Source of the DNA: Alphaproteobacteria bacterium
GTDB taxonomy: Bacteria > Pseudomonadota > Alphaproteobacteria > Micavibrionales > Micavibrionaceae
Direction of reading: 5' to 3'
DNA length: 38,825 nt
NCBI GenBank assembly: GCA_022763065.1
Contig: JALEGH010000004.1
Location: 1-38,825, forward strand
Positions 32,015 to 38,825 of this stretch are shown here, piece by piece. Under the pieces are notes generated by a model. It saw only the letters and a program-made list of their open reading frames with translations. It was not told the DNA's origin and searched no databases. Every line of letters starts with the position of its first letter. Position 1 is the first letter of the stretch. A program made the position numbers and the translations under genes.

Positions 32015-32917
32015 ATGGATAACGACACTTCTTCGAAAGCCCAAAGCCCCATTCGGAAATTTCACATCTATCTCATTTCCGATGCAACCGGCACCACGCT
32101 TCAAGGCTTGGCCCGCGCCGCCTTGGCACAGTTTGAAGCTATTGATCCGGTGGAGCGCTTCTGGCCGATGATCAGGTCGGAAATTCAGCTCGACCGCGCT
32201 TTAGCTGATCTAGAAAAAAAACCGGGTCCCGTCCTTTTTACCTTTGTTGATAAAAAGCTCCGCCGCAAGCTCCAGCGAAAATGTGTAGAGCTTGATGTTC
32301 CTTGTATGCCAATTTTGGACCCTATCCTAAAAACCATGTCTTCTTATCTAGGGTTGCCAACCAAGGGGATACCAGGTTTGCAACATGCGCTGGATGATGC
32401 TTATTTCAAACGTATTGACGCGGTAGATTTTGCCCTAAATTTTGATGATGGCCGCAACCTTGACGGGTTGGAGGAGGCCGATGTCATTTTGGTAGGGGTA
32501 TCGCGCACCTCCAAAACACCGACCTGTATTTTTTTGGCTCGGCGCGGCATCAGGGCGGCCAATATTCCCTTGGTCCCGCATGTGCCCTTTCCGGAGGAAA
32601 TTTTGAATTTGAAAAAACCGCTTATTGTGGGTTTGAGCGAATCTCCCAAACGGCTTGAAAATTTGCGTCGCTCCCGCCTGAACGCAGATGATGAAGATGC
32701 GGGCCTCAAAGGCAATGACTATCTCGATCTTGAAAAAATAGAGGAAGAAATCAGAAATGCCAGACGGCTTTTTTCAAAACATAAATGGCCCGTTATTGAC
32801 GTGACACGTAAATCGGTTGAGGAAACAACTGCTGAGATTTATGCCCTTTTAATGCGTCACCAAAGCCGCCTTTACACTGAAGAAAAAGAACGTCAAAAAC
32901 CTCAAAGTGATGATTAA
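32015..32917 (+). CDS. Pyruvate phosphate dikinase/PEP synthase regulatory protein (bifunctional kinase-phosphorylase)
   Basis: 300-residue cytosolic enzyme of the DUF299 family. It phosphorylates, ADP-dependently, and dephosphorylates, Pi-dependently, a Thr of PPDK or PEP synthase, switching the pyruvate-to-PEP step. Landmarks: the start HIYLISDATGTTLQGLARAA (about residues 17-36), YFKRIDAVDFALNFDDGRN (about 129-147), the P-loop-like nucleotide site VGVSRTSKTPTCIFLARRGI (about 160-179), NIPLVPHVPFPEEIL and KPLIVGLSESPKRL, and the C-terminal WPVIDVTRKSVEETTAEI. Length and motif order are normal. It starts the overlapping maf-aroE-coaE-GATase-dnaQ run. Confidence 0.95.
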   Translation: MDNDTSSKAQSPIRKFHIYLISDATGTTLQGLARAALAQFEAIDPVERFWPMIRSEIQLDRALADLEKKPGPVLFTFVDKKLRRKLQRKCVELDVPCMPILDPILKTMSSYLGLPTKGIPGLQHALDDAYFKRIDAVDFALNFDDGRNLDGLEEADVILVGVSRTSKTPTCIFLARRGIRAANIPLVPHVPFPEEILNLKKPLIVGLSESPKRLENLRRSRLNADDEDAGLKGNDYLDLEKIEEEIRNARRLFSKHKWPVIDVTRKSVEETTAEIYALLMRHQSRLYTEEKERQKPQSDD

Positions 32918-33515
32918 GAATATCCCTTTAATACTGGCCTCAAACAGTGCGGCGCGCAAAACCATGCTTGCCAATGCGGGTCTGAAATTCAAAGCCATTG
33001 CAGCCAATATTGATGAAGCGGAAATAAAAGATCGACTGATCTCACAAAATATTGAGGATGCCGAAATCGCCCTTCGCCTGGCCGAAGAAAAGGCAAAAAA
33101 AATCTCTAACGAATATTCTGATTATTATATAATTGGTTCAGACCAAATATTGGTATTTAATGATCAAATTTACGATAAAGCAAAAAATATTGATGAAGCC
33201 AAAGCGCGGCTTTTGGAATTTCAAGGACAATCTCACTCTCTCATTTCCGCCATATGTGTTTACAAAAGTGGGAAATGCCTATGGACATATCATGATAGAG
33301 CATCGCTTCACATGCACGCTTTAACACCAGCGCAGATTGAGGATTATATCAATGCCGCAGGAGATATTGTGACCTCTTGCGTGGGCTGCTACGCGCTTGA
33401 AGGGGTTAGCATTCAGCTTTTTTCAAAAATAGAAGGTGATTATTTCACCATTCTTGGTATGCCGCTTTTAGCGCTTTTGAATTTTTTACATGACATTGAC
33501 GGAGGAAACACATGA
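32910..33515 (+). CDS. Maf-family nucleoside triphosphate pyrophosphatase
   Basis: 201-residue cytosolic enzyme of the Maf/YhdE family, which hydrolyses non-canonical or dTTP/UTP-type nucleotides to monophosphates. N-terminal LILASNSAARKTMLANAGL (about residues 6-24) matches the nucleotide-binding ASxSxxRxxLL block. The central block is YYIIGSDQILVFNDQIYDKA (about 71-90), with the catalytic-Asp position and Lys. The C-terminal signature is VTSCVGCYALEGVSIQLFSK with FTILGMPLLALLNFL. The loop reads YDKA in place of the common LGKP, a small deviation. ATG 32910 overlaps the upstream gene by 8 bases; the stop overlaps the aroE start by 4 (ATGA). Which of the Maf substrate classes applies is unclear. 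Confidence 0.92.
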   Translation: MIKNIPLILASNSAARKTMLANAGLKFKAIAANIDEAEIKDRLISQNIEDAEIALRLAEEKAKKISNEYSDYYIIGSDQILVFNDQIYDKAKNIDEAKARLLEFQGQSHSLISAICVYKSGKCLWTYHDRASLHMHALTPAQIEDYINAAGDIVTSCVGCYALEGVSIQLFSKIEGDYFTILGMPLLALLNFLHDIDGGNT

Positions 33516-34324
33516 AAACCGCCGTCATAGGTCATCCTGTTTCACATAGCAAAAGCCCTCTCATACACCTTCATTGGATGAATCAATATAATATTGAAGG
33601 GTCTTATGAGGTGATTGATATTCACCCCAGAAATTTAAAAGATGGTATCAGGCAACTTATAGATCAAAAATATACCGGATTTAATGTGACAATTCCGCAT
33701 AAAGAATCAATGGTTGAGATATGTGATAAAATTGATGAAACCGCGTGCGCAATTGGGGCGATCAATTGCGTGAACATCAAAGACGGTAAACTCCACGGCA
33801 CCAATACCGATAGCTATGGTTTTATTCAAAATATTAAAACTACACATCCTGATTTTACCTTCAAGGATAAGAAAGCACTTATTCTAGGCGCAGGCGGGAC
33901 CGCGCGGGCGGTCATTTACGGGCTTTTGCAACAGGGTGTTCAGTCCATAACACTAACCAACCGGACAAAAGGAAAAGCAGCGCCCCTTCAAAAAATGTCC
34001 CCAAATCAAATCAATATTTGTGATTGGGTAGAACGCTCCAAACCCTTAAAAAATTGTGATCTTCTCATCAACACAACCTCTTTAGGGATGAAGGGCCAAC
34101 CGCCATTGGAAATTAATCTGGATGAATTACCGCGAGCTTCTTTGGTCTGTGATATCGTTTATGCGCCGCTTATGACCGCATTACTGAAACAAGCGCAGGA
34201 AAACGGAAATCCTATTGTGACAGGCCTCGGCATGCTGTTACATCAGGCCGCGCCTGCCTTCAAGTCATGGACGGGCATACAGCCTAAAGTCACGCCAGAA
34301 TTAGAAAGACGGATCCTATTATGA
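33512..34324 (+). CDS. aroE: Shikimate dehydrogenase (NADP-dependent)
   Basis: 270-residue enzyme of the shikimate pathway, reducing 3-dehydroshikimate. The substrate site is VIGHPVSHSKSPLIH (about residues 4-18), the catalytic Lys lies in NVTIPHKESM (about 59-68), and TNTDSYGF carries the catalytic Asp. The NADP-binding Rossmann loop is ALILGAGGTARAVIYGLLQQ (about 122-141) with the NRTKGKA phosphate clamp following. The C-terminal block VTGLGMLLHQAAPAFKSWTG is typical. Coupled by 4-base overlaps to maf upstream and coaE downstream. Length normal. Confidence 0.97.
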   Translation: MKTAVIGHPVSHSKSPLIHLHWMNQYNIEGSYEVIDIHPRNLKDGIRQLIDQKYTGFNVTIPHKESMVEICDKIDETACAIGAINCVNIKDGKLHGTNTDSYGFIQNIKTTHPDFTFKDKKALILGAGGTARAVIYGLLQQGVQSITLTNRTKGKAAPLQKMSPNQINICDWVERSKPLKNCDLLINTTSLGMKGQPPLEINLDELPRASLVCDIVYAPLMTALLKQAQENGNPIVTGLGMLLHQAAPAFKSWTGIQPKVTPELERRILL

Positions 34325-34977
34325 TTATTTTAGGGCTCACAGGTTCCATCGGGATGGGCAAAACCACCGCCAGCGGAATGTTACAAAAACTGGGCTGCGC
34401 GGTACATGATTCCGATGCGGCGGCGCGCGCTGCGCTTGAGCCAGAAGGCGAAGGGTTTGAACAAACTGCCCTTGCTTTTCCTGAATGCTGGGATTCCAAA
34501 AATCGTCGCATTAATCGTACGGCGTTGGCCGACCTTATATTCAAAAATCCGCCAGACCGGCAAAAACTTGAAGATATTCTACATCCCATTGTACGTCGTT
34601 CCCAACACGCATTTTTGGCCGCCCATGCCCGCCGTAGACCTTACCAAGGCACACGCCAAATCGCGGTGCTTGATATTCCGCTTTTGTTTGAAACCGGCGC
34701 TGATCAAGATGTTGACTTCACCGCCGTGGTTAGCGCACCCTACCATATTCAACGCCGCCGCGTTTTATCACGCCCCGGAATGACGCACGCGCGCTTTGAA
34801 GCCATCTTGAAATCTCAAATGAGTGACGAAAAAAAATGTAGCAATGCTAATTTTATTCTCCCCACTGGGCTTGGATTGTCCTATACTTATCGTTCCATTC
34901 AAAAAATGTTGCGGGAAATTTTAAAAACAGGAGAAAACTGTGAAGGCACTCATAGTATGTCACAAGAGGAAAAGTGA
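34321..34977 (+). CDS. coaE: Dephospho-CoA kinase
   Basis: 218-residue P-loop kinase that phosphorylates the ribose 3'-OH of dephospho-CoA, the last step of CoA synthesis. Walker A is GLTGSIGMGKTTASGML (about residues 5-21), followed by VHDSDAAARAALEPEG with the conserved Asp, and VLDIPLLFETGADQDVDFTA (about 118-137) with the LLFE motif. The lid region is RRRVLSRPGM. The start overlaps aroE by 4 bases. The 3' end overlaps the next gene by 38 bases, and the final residues (GENCEGTHSMSQEEK) are read in a frame different from that gene, so the true C-terminus may have been extended by a lost stop. Confidence 0.96.
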   Translation: MIILGLTGSIGMGKTTASGMLQKLGCAVHDSDAAARAALEPEGEGFEQTALAFPECWDSKNRRINRTALADLIFKNPPDRQKLEDILHPIVRRSQHAFLAAHARRRPYQGTRQIAVLDIPLLFETGADQDVDFTAVVSAPYHIQRRRVLSRPGMTHARFEAILKSQMSDEKKCSNANFILPTGLGLSYTYRSIQKMLREILKTGENCEGTHSMSQEEK

Positions 34978-35680
34978 TATTGGCAGCTTTAAAACCGTGC
35001 TGGAGAATAGAGGGTTGGAGCTGGATATCAGATTGGGCTATTTGGATAAAATCGAAGAAATTGACCCCTTAGAGCATGATATTGCCATTTTCATGGGCGG
35101 GCCGATGCTGGTCGACCAAATAGATATTTATCCCTATATAGGGCATGAGATTTCTTATATCGAAAAAAGACTGGCTGCTGATAAACCTTTGCTTGGCGTT
35201 TGTCTCGGCGCACAACTCATGGCGAATGCACTAGGGGCAAATGTCTATAGGGGGCCGGATGGTCCCGAGATTGGCTGGCACAATATTCAGGTCACGCCCG
35301 ATGGGCAAAGCTCTCCTGTTTCTCACCTAGATGAGAAACACACCATGATGTATCACTGGCATATTGATGTTTTTGATTTGCCGAAAGGGGCAACTTTGCT
35401 CGCCTCTTCTAACCAGTATGAAAATCAGGCATTTTCCTACGGTAAAAACGCACTTGGCGTGCAATTCCATCCGGAATTAAATGCCGCGAATTTTGAATTC
35501 ATTATGGCGCTAGCCGGCGGCTTTTTACCTGACCCGTCGCAGCAGGTTCCCATGCTTCGTGCACAAACGGAAGTTCACGGCGACACGCTTGAAACTCAAA
35601 CCGCCAAATTTTTAAATAGCTGGCTGGATGAGGTTATGGAGCCTTGCGCTGACAATTCAAAAGTTCACCAAAATGCGTGA
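34940..35680 (+). CDS. Class I glutamine amidotransferase domain protein
   Basis: 246-residue cytosolic protein of the GMP synthase-like amidotransferase family. The catalytic Cys is in PLLGVCLGAQLMANALGA (about residues 84-101, GxCxGxQ nucleophile elbow) and the His/Glu pair is in GVQFHPELN (about 174-182). FMGGPMLVD near residue 52 forms the oxyanion strand. Start is GTG 34940, chosen because ACAGGAGAAAA stands just before it. It overlaps coaE by 38 bases and dnaQ by 8. In many alphaproteobacteria coaE and dnaQ are adjacent, so this gene looks inserted. No synthase partner is fused; the amide acceptor is unknown. Confidence 0.88.
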   Translation: MKALIVCHKRKSDIGSFKTVLENRGLELDIRLGYLDKIEEIDPLEHDIAIFMGGPMLVDQIDIYPYIGHEISYIEKRLAADKPLLGVCLGAQLMANALGANVYRGPDGPEIGWHNIQVTPDGQSSPVSHLDEKHTMMYHWHIDVFDLPKGATLLASSNQYENQAFSYGKNALGVQFHPELNAANFEFIMALAGGFLPDPSQQVPMLRAQTEVHGDTLETQTAKFLNSWLDEVMEPCADNSKVHQNA

Positions 35681-36383
35681 AATTGTTCTGGATACTGAAA
35701 CGACGGGTATGGACCCAGCTGAAGGTGACAAGCTGGTGGAGATTGGCTGTGTTGAGCTGGTTAACCATATCCCGACGGGCCGTACTTATCATCAATATAT
35801 CAATCCGGAGCGCGACGTTCCCGCCGAGGCTGTAGCGGTTCACGGCCTAACGACTGAGCACCTTAAAAACGAGCCCACTTTCGGCGAAATTGTCGGCGAT
35901 TTTCTTGATTTTTTAGGAGAAGACTCAAAGCTTGTCATTCACAATGCCGAATTTGATATAAAGTTTATCAATGCGGAGCTGGCAACTTTCGGCTTCCCCG
36001 CAATCAATAATAAGCGCGTGATTGACACGCTCATGATCGCACGGCAAAAATTCCCCGGCTCTCCGGCCAATCTTGATGCGCTATGTCGGCGTTTCAATAT
36101 CGACAATTCCAACCGGACACTCCATGGCGCGCTTTTGGACTCTGAGCTTTTGGCCGAAGTTTATTTGGAGCTTTTAGGAGGTCGTCAACGCGGGCTGGAT
36201 ATTGGAGAAGAGCTAAAGGTCAAAACTGCCGCAACTTCTTCTAACGCACCCGTCACACCCAAACAGGATAAAAAATTCCGCGAGCCACGCATCTTCGACA
36301 TTTCAGAAGAAGAAAAATCGGCCCACGCAAAAATGTGCGCTGAAGACATTAAAAATGCCCTGTGGTTGAAAGACGTTTCGTAA
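35673..36383 (+). CDS. dnaQ: DNA polymerase III epsilon subunit, 3'-5' proofreading exonuclease
   Basis: 236-residue DEDDh exonuclease that proofreads for the replicative polymerase. ExoI is REIVLDTETTGMDP (residues 2-15, Asp and Glu), ExoII is LVIHNAEFDIKFINAEL (about 88-104, Asp), and ExoIII-epsilon is RTLHGALLDSELLAEVYLEL (about 148-167, His and Asp). The C-terminal tail (KTAATSSNAPVTPKQDKKFR) is the flexible part that normally binds the polymerase alpha subunit. Start ATG 35673 was chosen because the DTETTG motif follows 5 residues later; an upstream start at 35628 lies deep in the amidotransferase gene. Confidence 0.97.
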   Translation: MREIVLDTETTGMDPAEGDKLVEIGCVELVNHIPTGRTYHQYINPERDVPAEAVAVHGLTTEHLKNEPTFGEIVGDFLDFLGEDSKLVIHNAEFDIKFINAELATFGFPAINNKRVIDTLMIARQKFPGSPANLDALCRRFNIDNSNRTLHGALLDSELLAEVYLELLGGRQRGLDIGEELKVKTAATSSNAPVTPKQDKKFREPRIFDISEEEKSAHAKMCAEDIKNALWLKDVS

Positions 36384-36422
36384 CCCCTACAAAACACTAT
36401 AAATTAGCCCCTCTTTTTTCAC

Positions 36423-36451
36423 TTGACATATTGTGCGCTTATGTTTACATC
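36423..36451 (+). promoter_or_regulatory. Candidate promoter for the 36461 gene
   Basis: A perfect -35 TTGACA (36423-36428) is followed after 17 bases by TACATC (36446-36451), a poor -10. It overlaps nothing coding once dnaQ ends at 36383. Confidence 0.4.
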
Positions 36452-36460
36452 TCTGACATC

Positions 36461-37036
36461 ATGGAAAGCAACACCAAAGACGTTTTTTTCAACTATAACG
36501 GCAGCGGAACGTTAGCAGGAGTTTTAGAATCCTGCGGTATCTATCGCCCAAGCTCTATTAAAAACTTGCTCAAACTGGACTATGCTCTAGAAAATCCGCA
36601 AACTAAGGATAAAGAGGTCAGTCTTTATATATCGATGGATACACAAGACGGAGATAAAATTAAATTCTGGGTCATAGAATATCGGAATATACATGATCCT
36701 AATTTTGATCTTAATGCCGATGCCAATCAATTGGCCGAATTTGAAATTTCCTTGCCACGGGTAACGGGTTCAAAAAATTGGCAATTTTATTTAGATTCTA
36801 AAAGCCAACATGTCTATGTTAAAACGCCACAAGAAGCTTTTAACGTTTGGACAACGCAAGAAAACTTTCATTGTGCCTTAGCAGATAAACTAAAAGAAGC
36901 CCTTCAAAAACATGGGTTGGTCCAGTGCCCAGATCTAAGCAGCAATTATATGGAAGCTAGATTGATTGGTTTATTTTTAGAATATAGAACTCTAGCAAGA
37001 AACCCACATCTTCTTGCACAAAAACTCGGACTATAA
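36461..37036 (+). CDS. Hypothetical protein (191 aa)
   Basis: No recognised family and no signal peptide. Polar, probably globular and cytosolic. Visible elements: an N-terminal FFNYNGSGTLAGVLESCGIY, the lysine-rich turn PSSIKNLLKLDYALENPQTK, several predicted beta strands (KEVSLYISMDTQ; KIKFWVIEYRNI; WQFYLDSKSQHVYVKT) and a C-terminal helix pair (FHCALADKLKEALQKHGLVQ; MEARLIGLFLEYRTLARNPH). Start ATG 36461 preferred because a TTGACA promoter element lies 38 bases upstream; an earlier in-frame start at 36362 would overlap dnaQ. It faces chvI end to end with a 10-base gap. Confidence 0.7.
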   Translation: MESNTKDVFFNYNGSGTLAGVLESCGIYRPSSIKNLLKLDYALENPQTKDKEVSLYISMDTQDGDKIKFWVIEYRNIHDPNFDLNADANQLAEFEISLPRVTGSKNWQFYLDSKSQHVYVKTPQEAFNVWTTQENFHCALADKLKEALQKHGLVQCPDLSSNYMEARLIGLFLEYRTLARNPHLLAQKLGL

Positions 37037-37046
37037 AGCTAGCATT

Positions 37047-37754
37047 CTACTCCTTATACTTATACCCGATACCGTAGAGCGTTTCGATCTGGTTGAAATC
37101 CTCGTCGATTTTTTTGAATTTCTTGCGCACGCGTTTAATGTGGGAATCGATCGTACGGTCATCGACATAGATATTCTCACCATACGCCAGATCAATGAGC
37201 TGATCGCGGTTTTTCACATGTCCGGGACGCTGCGCCAAAGCCTTCACCAGCAAATATTCTGTCACGGTCAGGTTAACGGGCTGCCCCTTCCATGTGCATA
37301 AATGACGCGAATCATCGAGCGTGAGATCGCCGCGCTGGATAATCTCGTCCGAATTTTGCGCAGGCTCCACATCTTGCAATTGCTGACGACGCAACAGCGC
37401 CCGGATACGCTCAATCAACAAGCGCTGCGAAAACGGCTTGGTAATGTAATCATCCGCGCCCATTCTAAGGCCAATCACCTCATCCACTTCATCATCTTTG
37501 GAGGTCAGGAAAATAACCGGCAGGCTGGAAGTTTCCCGCAATTTGCTCAAGACCTCCATACCGTCCATACGCGGCATTTTAATATCCAGCACGACCAAAT
37601 CCGGCTCATTACCTGTGATACCTTTGAGCCCCTCCTCCCCATCATTATAGGTTTTGACGTCATACCCTTCGGCTTCCAACGCCATAGATACGGAGGTCAA
37701 AATATTCCGGTCATCATCGACAAGAGCAATTTTTTGGGCTGTATTTTCACTCAT
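37047..37754 (-). CDS. chvI: OmpR-family response regulator, ChvI type
   Basis: 235-residue DNA-binding regulator. Receiver: [20 protein letters not shown] (about residues 9-28), phosphoacceptor Asp57 in [13 protein letters not shown], Thr84 in [10 protein letters not shown], Lys106 in [12 protein letters not shown]. The output is a winged helix (about residues 135-235) with [20 protein letters not shown], then [20 protein letters not shown] and [11 protein letters not shown]. The receiver follows ChvI of Rhizobiales almost word for word ([19 protein letters not shown]). There the ChvG-ChvI pair controls acid response, envelope and exopolysaccharide genes. No histidine kinase gene is adjacent here, and the ribosome binding site is GGAAAGAAAAGAAA. 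Confidence 0.94.
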   Translation of the reverse strand: MSENTAQKIALVDDDRNILTSVSMALEAEGYDVKTYNDGEEGLKGITGNEPDLVVLDIKMPRMDGMEVLSKLRETSSLPVIFLTSKDDEVDEVIGLRMGADDYITKPFSQRLLIERIRALLRRQQLQDVEPAQNSDEIIQRGDLTLDDSRHLCTWKGQPVNLTVTEYLLVKALAQRPGHVKNRDQLIDLAYGENIYVDDRTIDSHIKRVRKKFKKIDEDFNQIETLYGIGYKYKE

Positions 37755-37890
37755 TTTCTTTTCTTTCCTTATTCAAAACAGCATTGGTGCACCAACATCT
37801 TCAAAACATAGGTATCATAACCACATCTTCTATCTAAAAGGGAAAAATTTGCGCTTTAAAGGCAAAAATAAGGTGATATTGGGACAAAAG

Positions 37891-38757
37891 CTAACGTCTA
37901 GGCTGAGGCAACATCCTTTGTATAGATGGTTTTGCCATTTGACGTTTAATTTCATCCTCTACACGATCAACCATGTCATAATTATCTTCATCAGCAATGA
38001 CAAAAAAACTATTCGAATGCCCGTCCCGAATACAAGTATATGCCATGCCGCTTGAATCAAGGGCGCTTCTCATCTCCGTTAATTGAGCTTCTTTTTCCTT
38101 ACGTGTTCCGACCAAATGCAAATTCCCGACGAAAAAACCTTCAAAATCTATGATATTCATTAACTGTGCCGGTAATCTCTGTTTATCAAGAAAATGAAGT
38201 GAGTAGACTGCCGTTACAACAGGGATATGGCCTTCCTCGACAATAGGATCGCGAACCACATCTTCAAGTGTAACGGGTTTATTGTCAAAATTAGTAACCG
38301 TCATATGGGGTGACGTTACAATTGTCATTTTTTGATCTGTTAATTTATCAATCCCCGTAAAGGTCAATTTCATGTCTCTTGACATGTTGTTCGCAACAGT
38401 ATACCTCCCACAGCCAATCTCAAACATATGAACGGGCTTGTCACCAACGACTTCATGAATAGCCTCCGCTAAAATAGTTTTAACGCGTTTATTGGCCTGT
38501 TTTTCGGTACCGTCACATCGCTGCGCAATGACCTGATTGGCCTTGGCGTCAAGCCGGTCGGGTGGACAGGTCAAAAATACGTGATCTCCCCCATCTGTAT
38601 GACGGAAAAAACGCAAACCCTGACCAGCAATGACATGGGGATTGAAGCTCTCAGCAACTTGTTTTGAAACAACGAGCACATGTCCCGTTGCGATTTCAAA
38701 CATGCTTTTCTGAATTTGGAGCGTGTTTTCAACCCATGTTTCTGTTAGCGAACGCAT
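37891..38757 (-). CDS. Methyltransferase-like protein of unknown substrate (288 aa)
   Basis: Soluble protein with Rossmann-type features in the middle: HMFEIGCGRYTVANNMSRDM (about residues 110-129) resembles the SAM-binding motif I (E/DxGxGxG-like) and is followed by LTFTGIDKL, where an acidic residue would hold the ribose. VVTAVYSLHFLDK (about 180-192) matches the motif IV position. The first 100 residues carry no known motif (MFEIATGHVLVVSKQVAESF; FFRHTDGGDHVFLTCPPDRL), and the C-terminus is basic (DEIKRQMAKPSIQRMLPQPR). EIGCGRYT has Arg-Tyr where a Gly is usual, so activity as a methyltransferase is not assured. Start ATG 38757. The remaining 68 bases of the window upstream show no gene. 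Confidence 0.65.
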   Translation of the reverse strand: MRSLTETWVENTLQIQKSMFEIATGHVLVVSKQVAESFNPHVIAGQGLRFFRHTDGGDHVFLTCPPDRLDAKANQVIAQRCDGTEKQANKRVKTILAEAIHEVVGDKPVHMFEIGCGRYTVANNMSRDMKLTFTGIDKLTDQKMTIVTSPHMTVTNFDNKPVTLEDVVRDPIVEEGHIPVVTAVYSLHFLDKQRLPAQLMNIIDFEGFFVGNLHLVGTRKEKEAQLTEMRSALDSSGMAYTCIRDGHSNSFFVIADEDNYDMVDRVEDEIKRQMAKPSIQRMLPQPRR

Positions 38758-38825
38758 TGATAAACCTTCACAAATAGCCTGTTACGATAGCGAAAATAAT
38801 ACCATAATTATAACTATTCTGACAA

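Overview
This window looks like chromosomal DNA of a Gram-negative alphaproteobacterium of moderate GC content. The evidence is a set of gene neighbourhoods typical of that class: secB next to fxsA, a Tim44-like gene directly followed by mltA, a PEP synthase/PPDK regulator followed by maf-aroE-coaE-dnaQ, a ChvI-type response regulator and an entericidin-type lipoprotein. A Micavibrionales-like lineage would fit the mix of small hypothetical genes, the giant surface fibre and the glycan genes, but that is inference. No rRNA, tRNA, transposase, integrase or CRISPR array was seen. No gene-free stretch exceeds 300 bases.

Layout. 1-2519: a truncated ROK sugar kinase coupled to a HAD phosphatase (minus strand), then a BI-1/YccA membrane protein with its own promoter and terminator. 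2615-4065: a lone pstB and, convergent to it, a peptidase S26-like protein. 4182-10812: a minus-strand operon of a membrane-anchored 1761-residue mosaic fibre-like protein and two small secreted proteins that share its modules. 11024-15618: secB, fxsA, a SixA-like phosphatase, a TrmB-type regulator, a Tim44-like protein and mltA. 15629-22009: a surface-glycan locus (O-antigen ligase/polymerase, flippase, two glycosyltransferases, two sulfotransferases). 22002-24217: a two-gene cassette of a PLP fold-type I enzyme and an HExxH protein of unknown role. 24344-29051: an EF-hand protein, an entericidin-like lipoprotein missed by length-limited gene finding, a DUF1508 protein, a MurQ/GKRP-like SIS protein, an unknown protein and trpA. 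29315-31871: two diverged tandem paralogues of unknown function. 32015-36383: the tightly overlapping PPDK regulator-maf-aroE-coaE-GATase-dnaQ operon. 36461-38757: a hypothetical protein, chvI and a methyltransferase-like protein.

How the parts work together. The housekeeping blocks cover protein export (SecB), envelope maintenance (Tim44-like, MltA, FxsA), CoA and shikimate synthesis and replication proofreading. The accessory blocks point to the cell surface: a glycan probably sulfated by two enzymes, and a modular fibre whose domains are strung on glycine-serine linkers like interchangeable beads. The least explained parts are the mosaic fibre operon with its neighbouring S26-like protein, the PLP/HExxH pair, the long MurQ/GKRP-like protein that seems to lack one catalytic glutamate, and the tandem paralogues at 29-32 kb.
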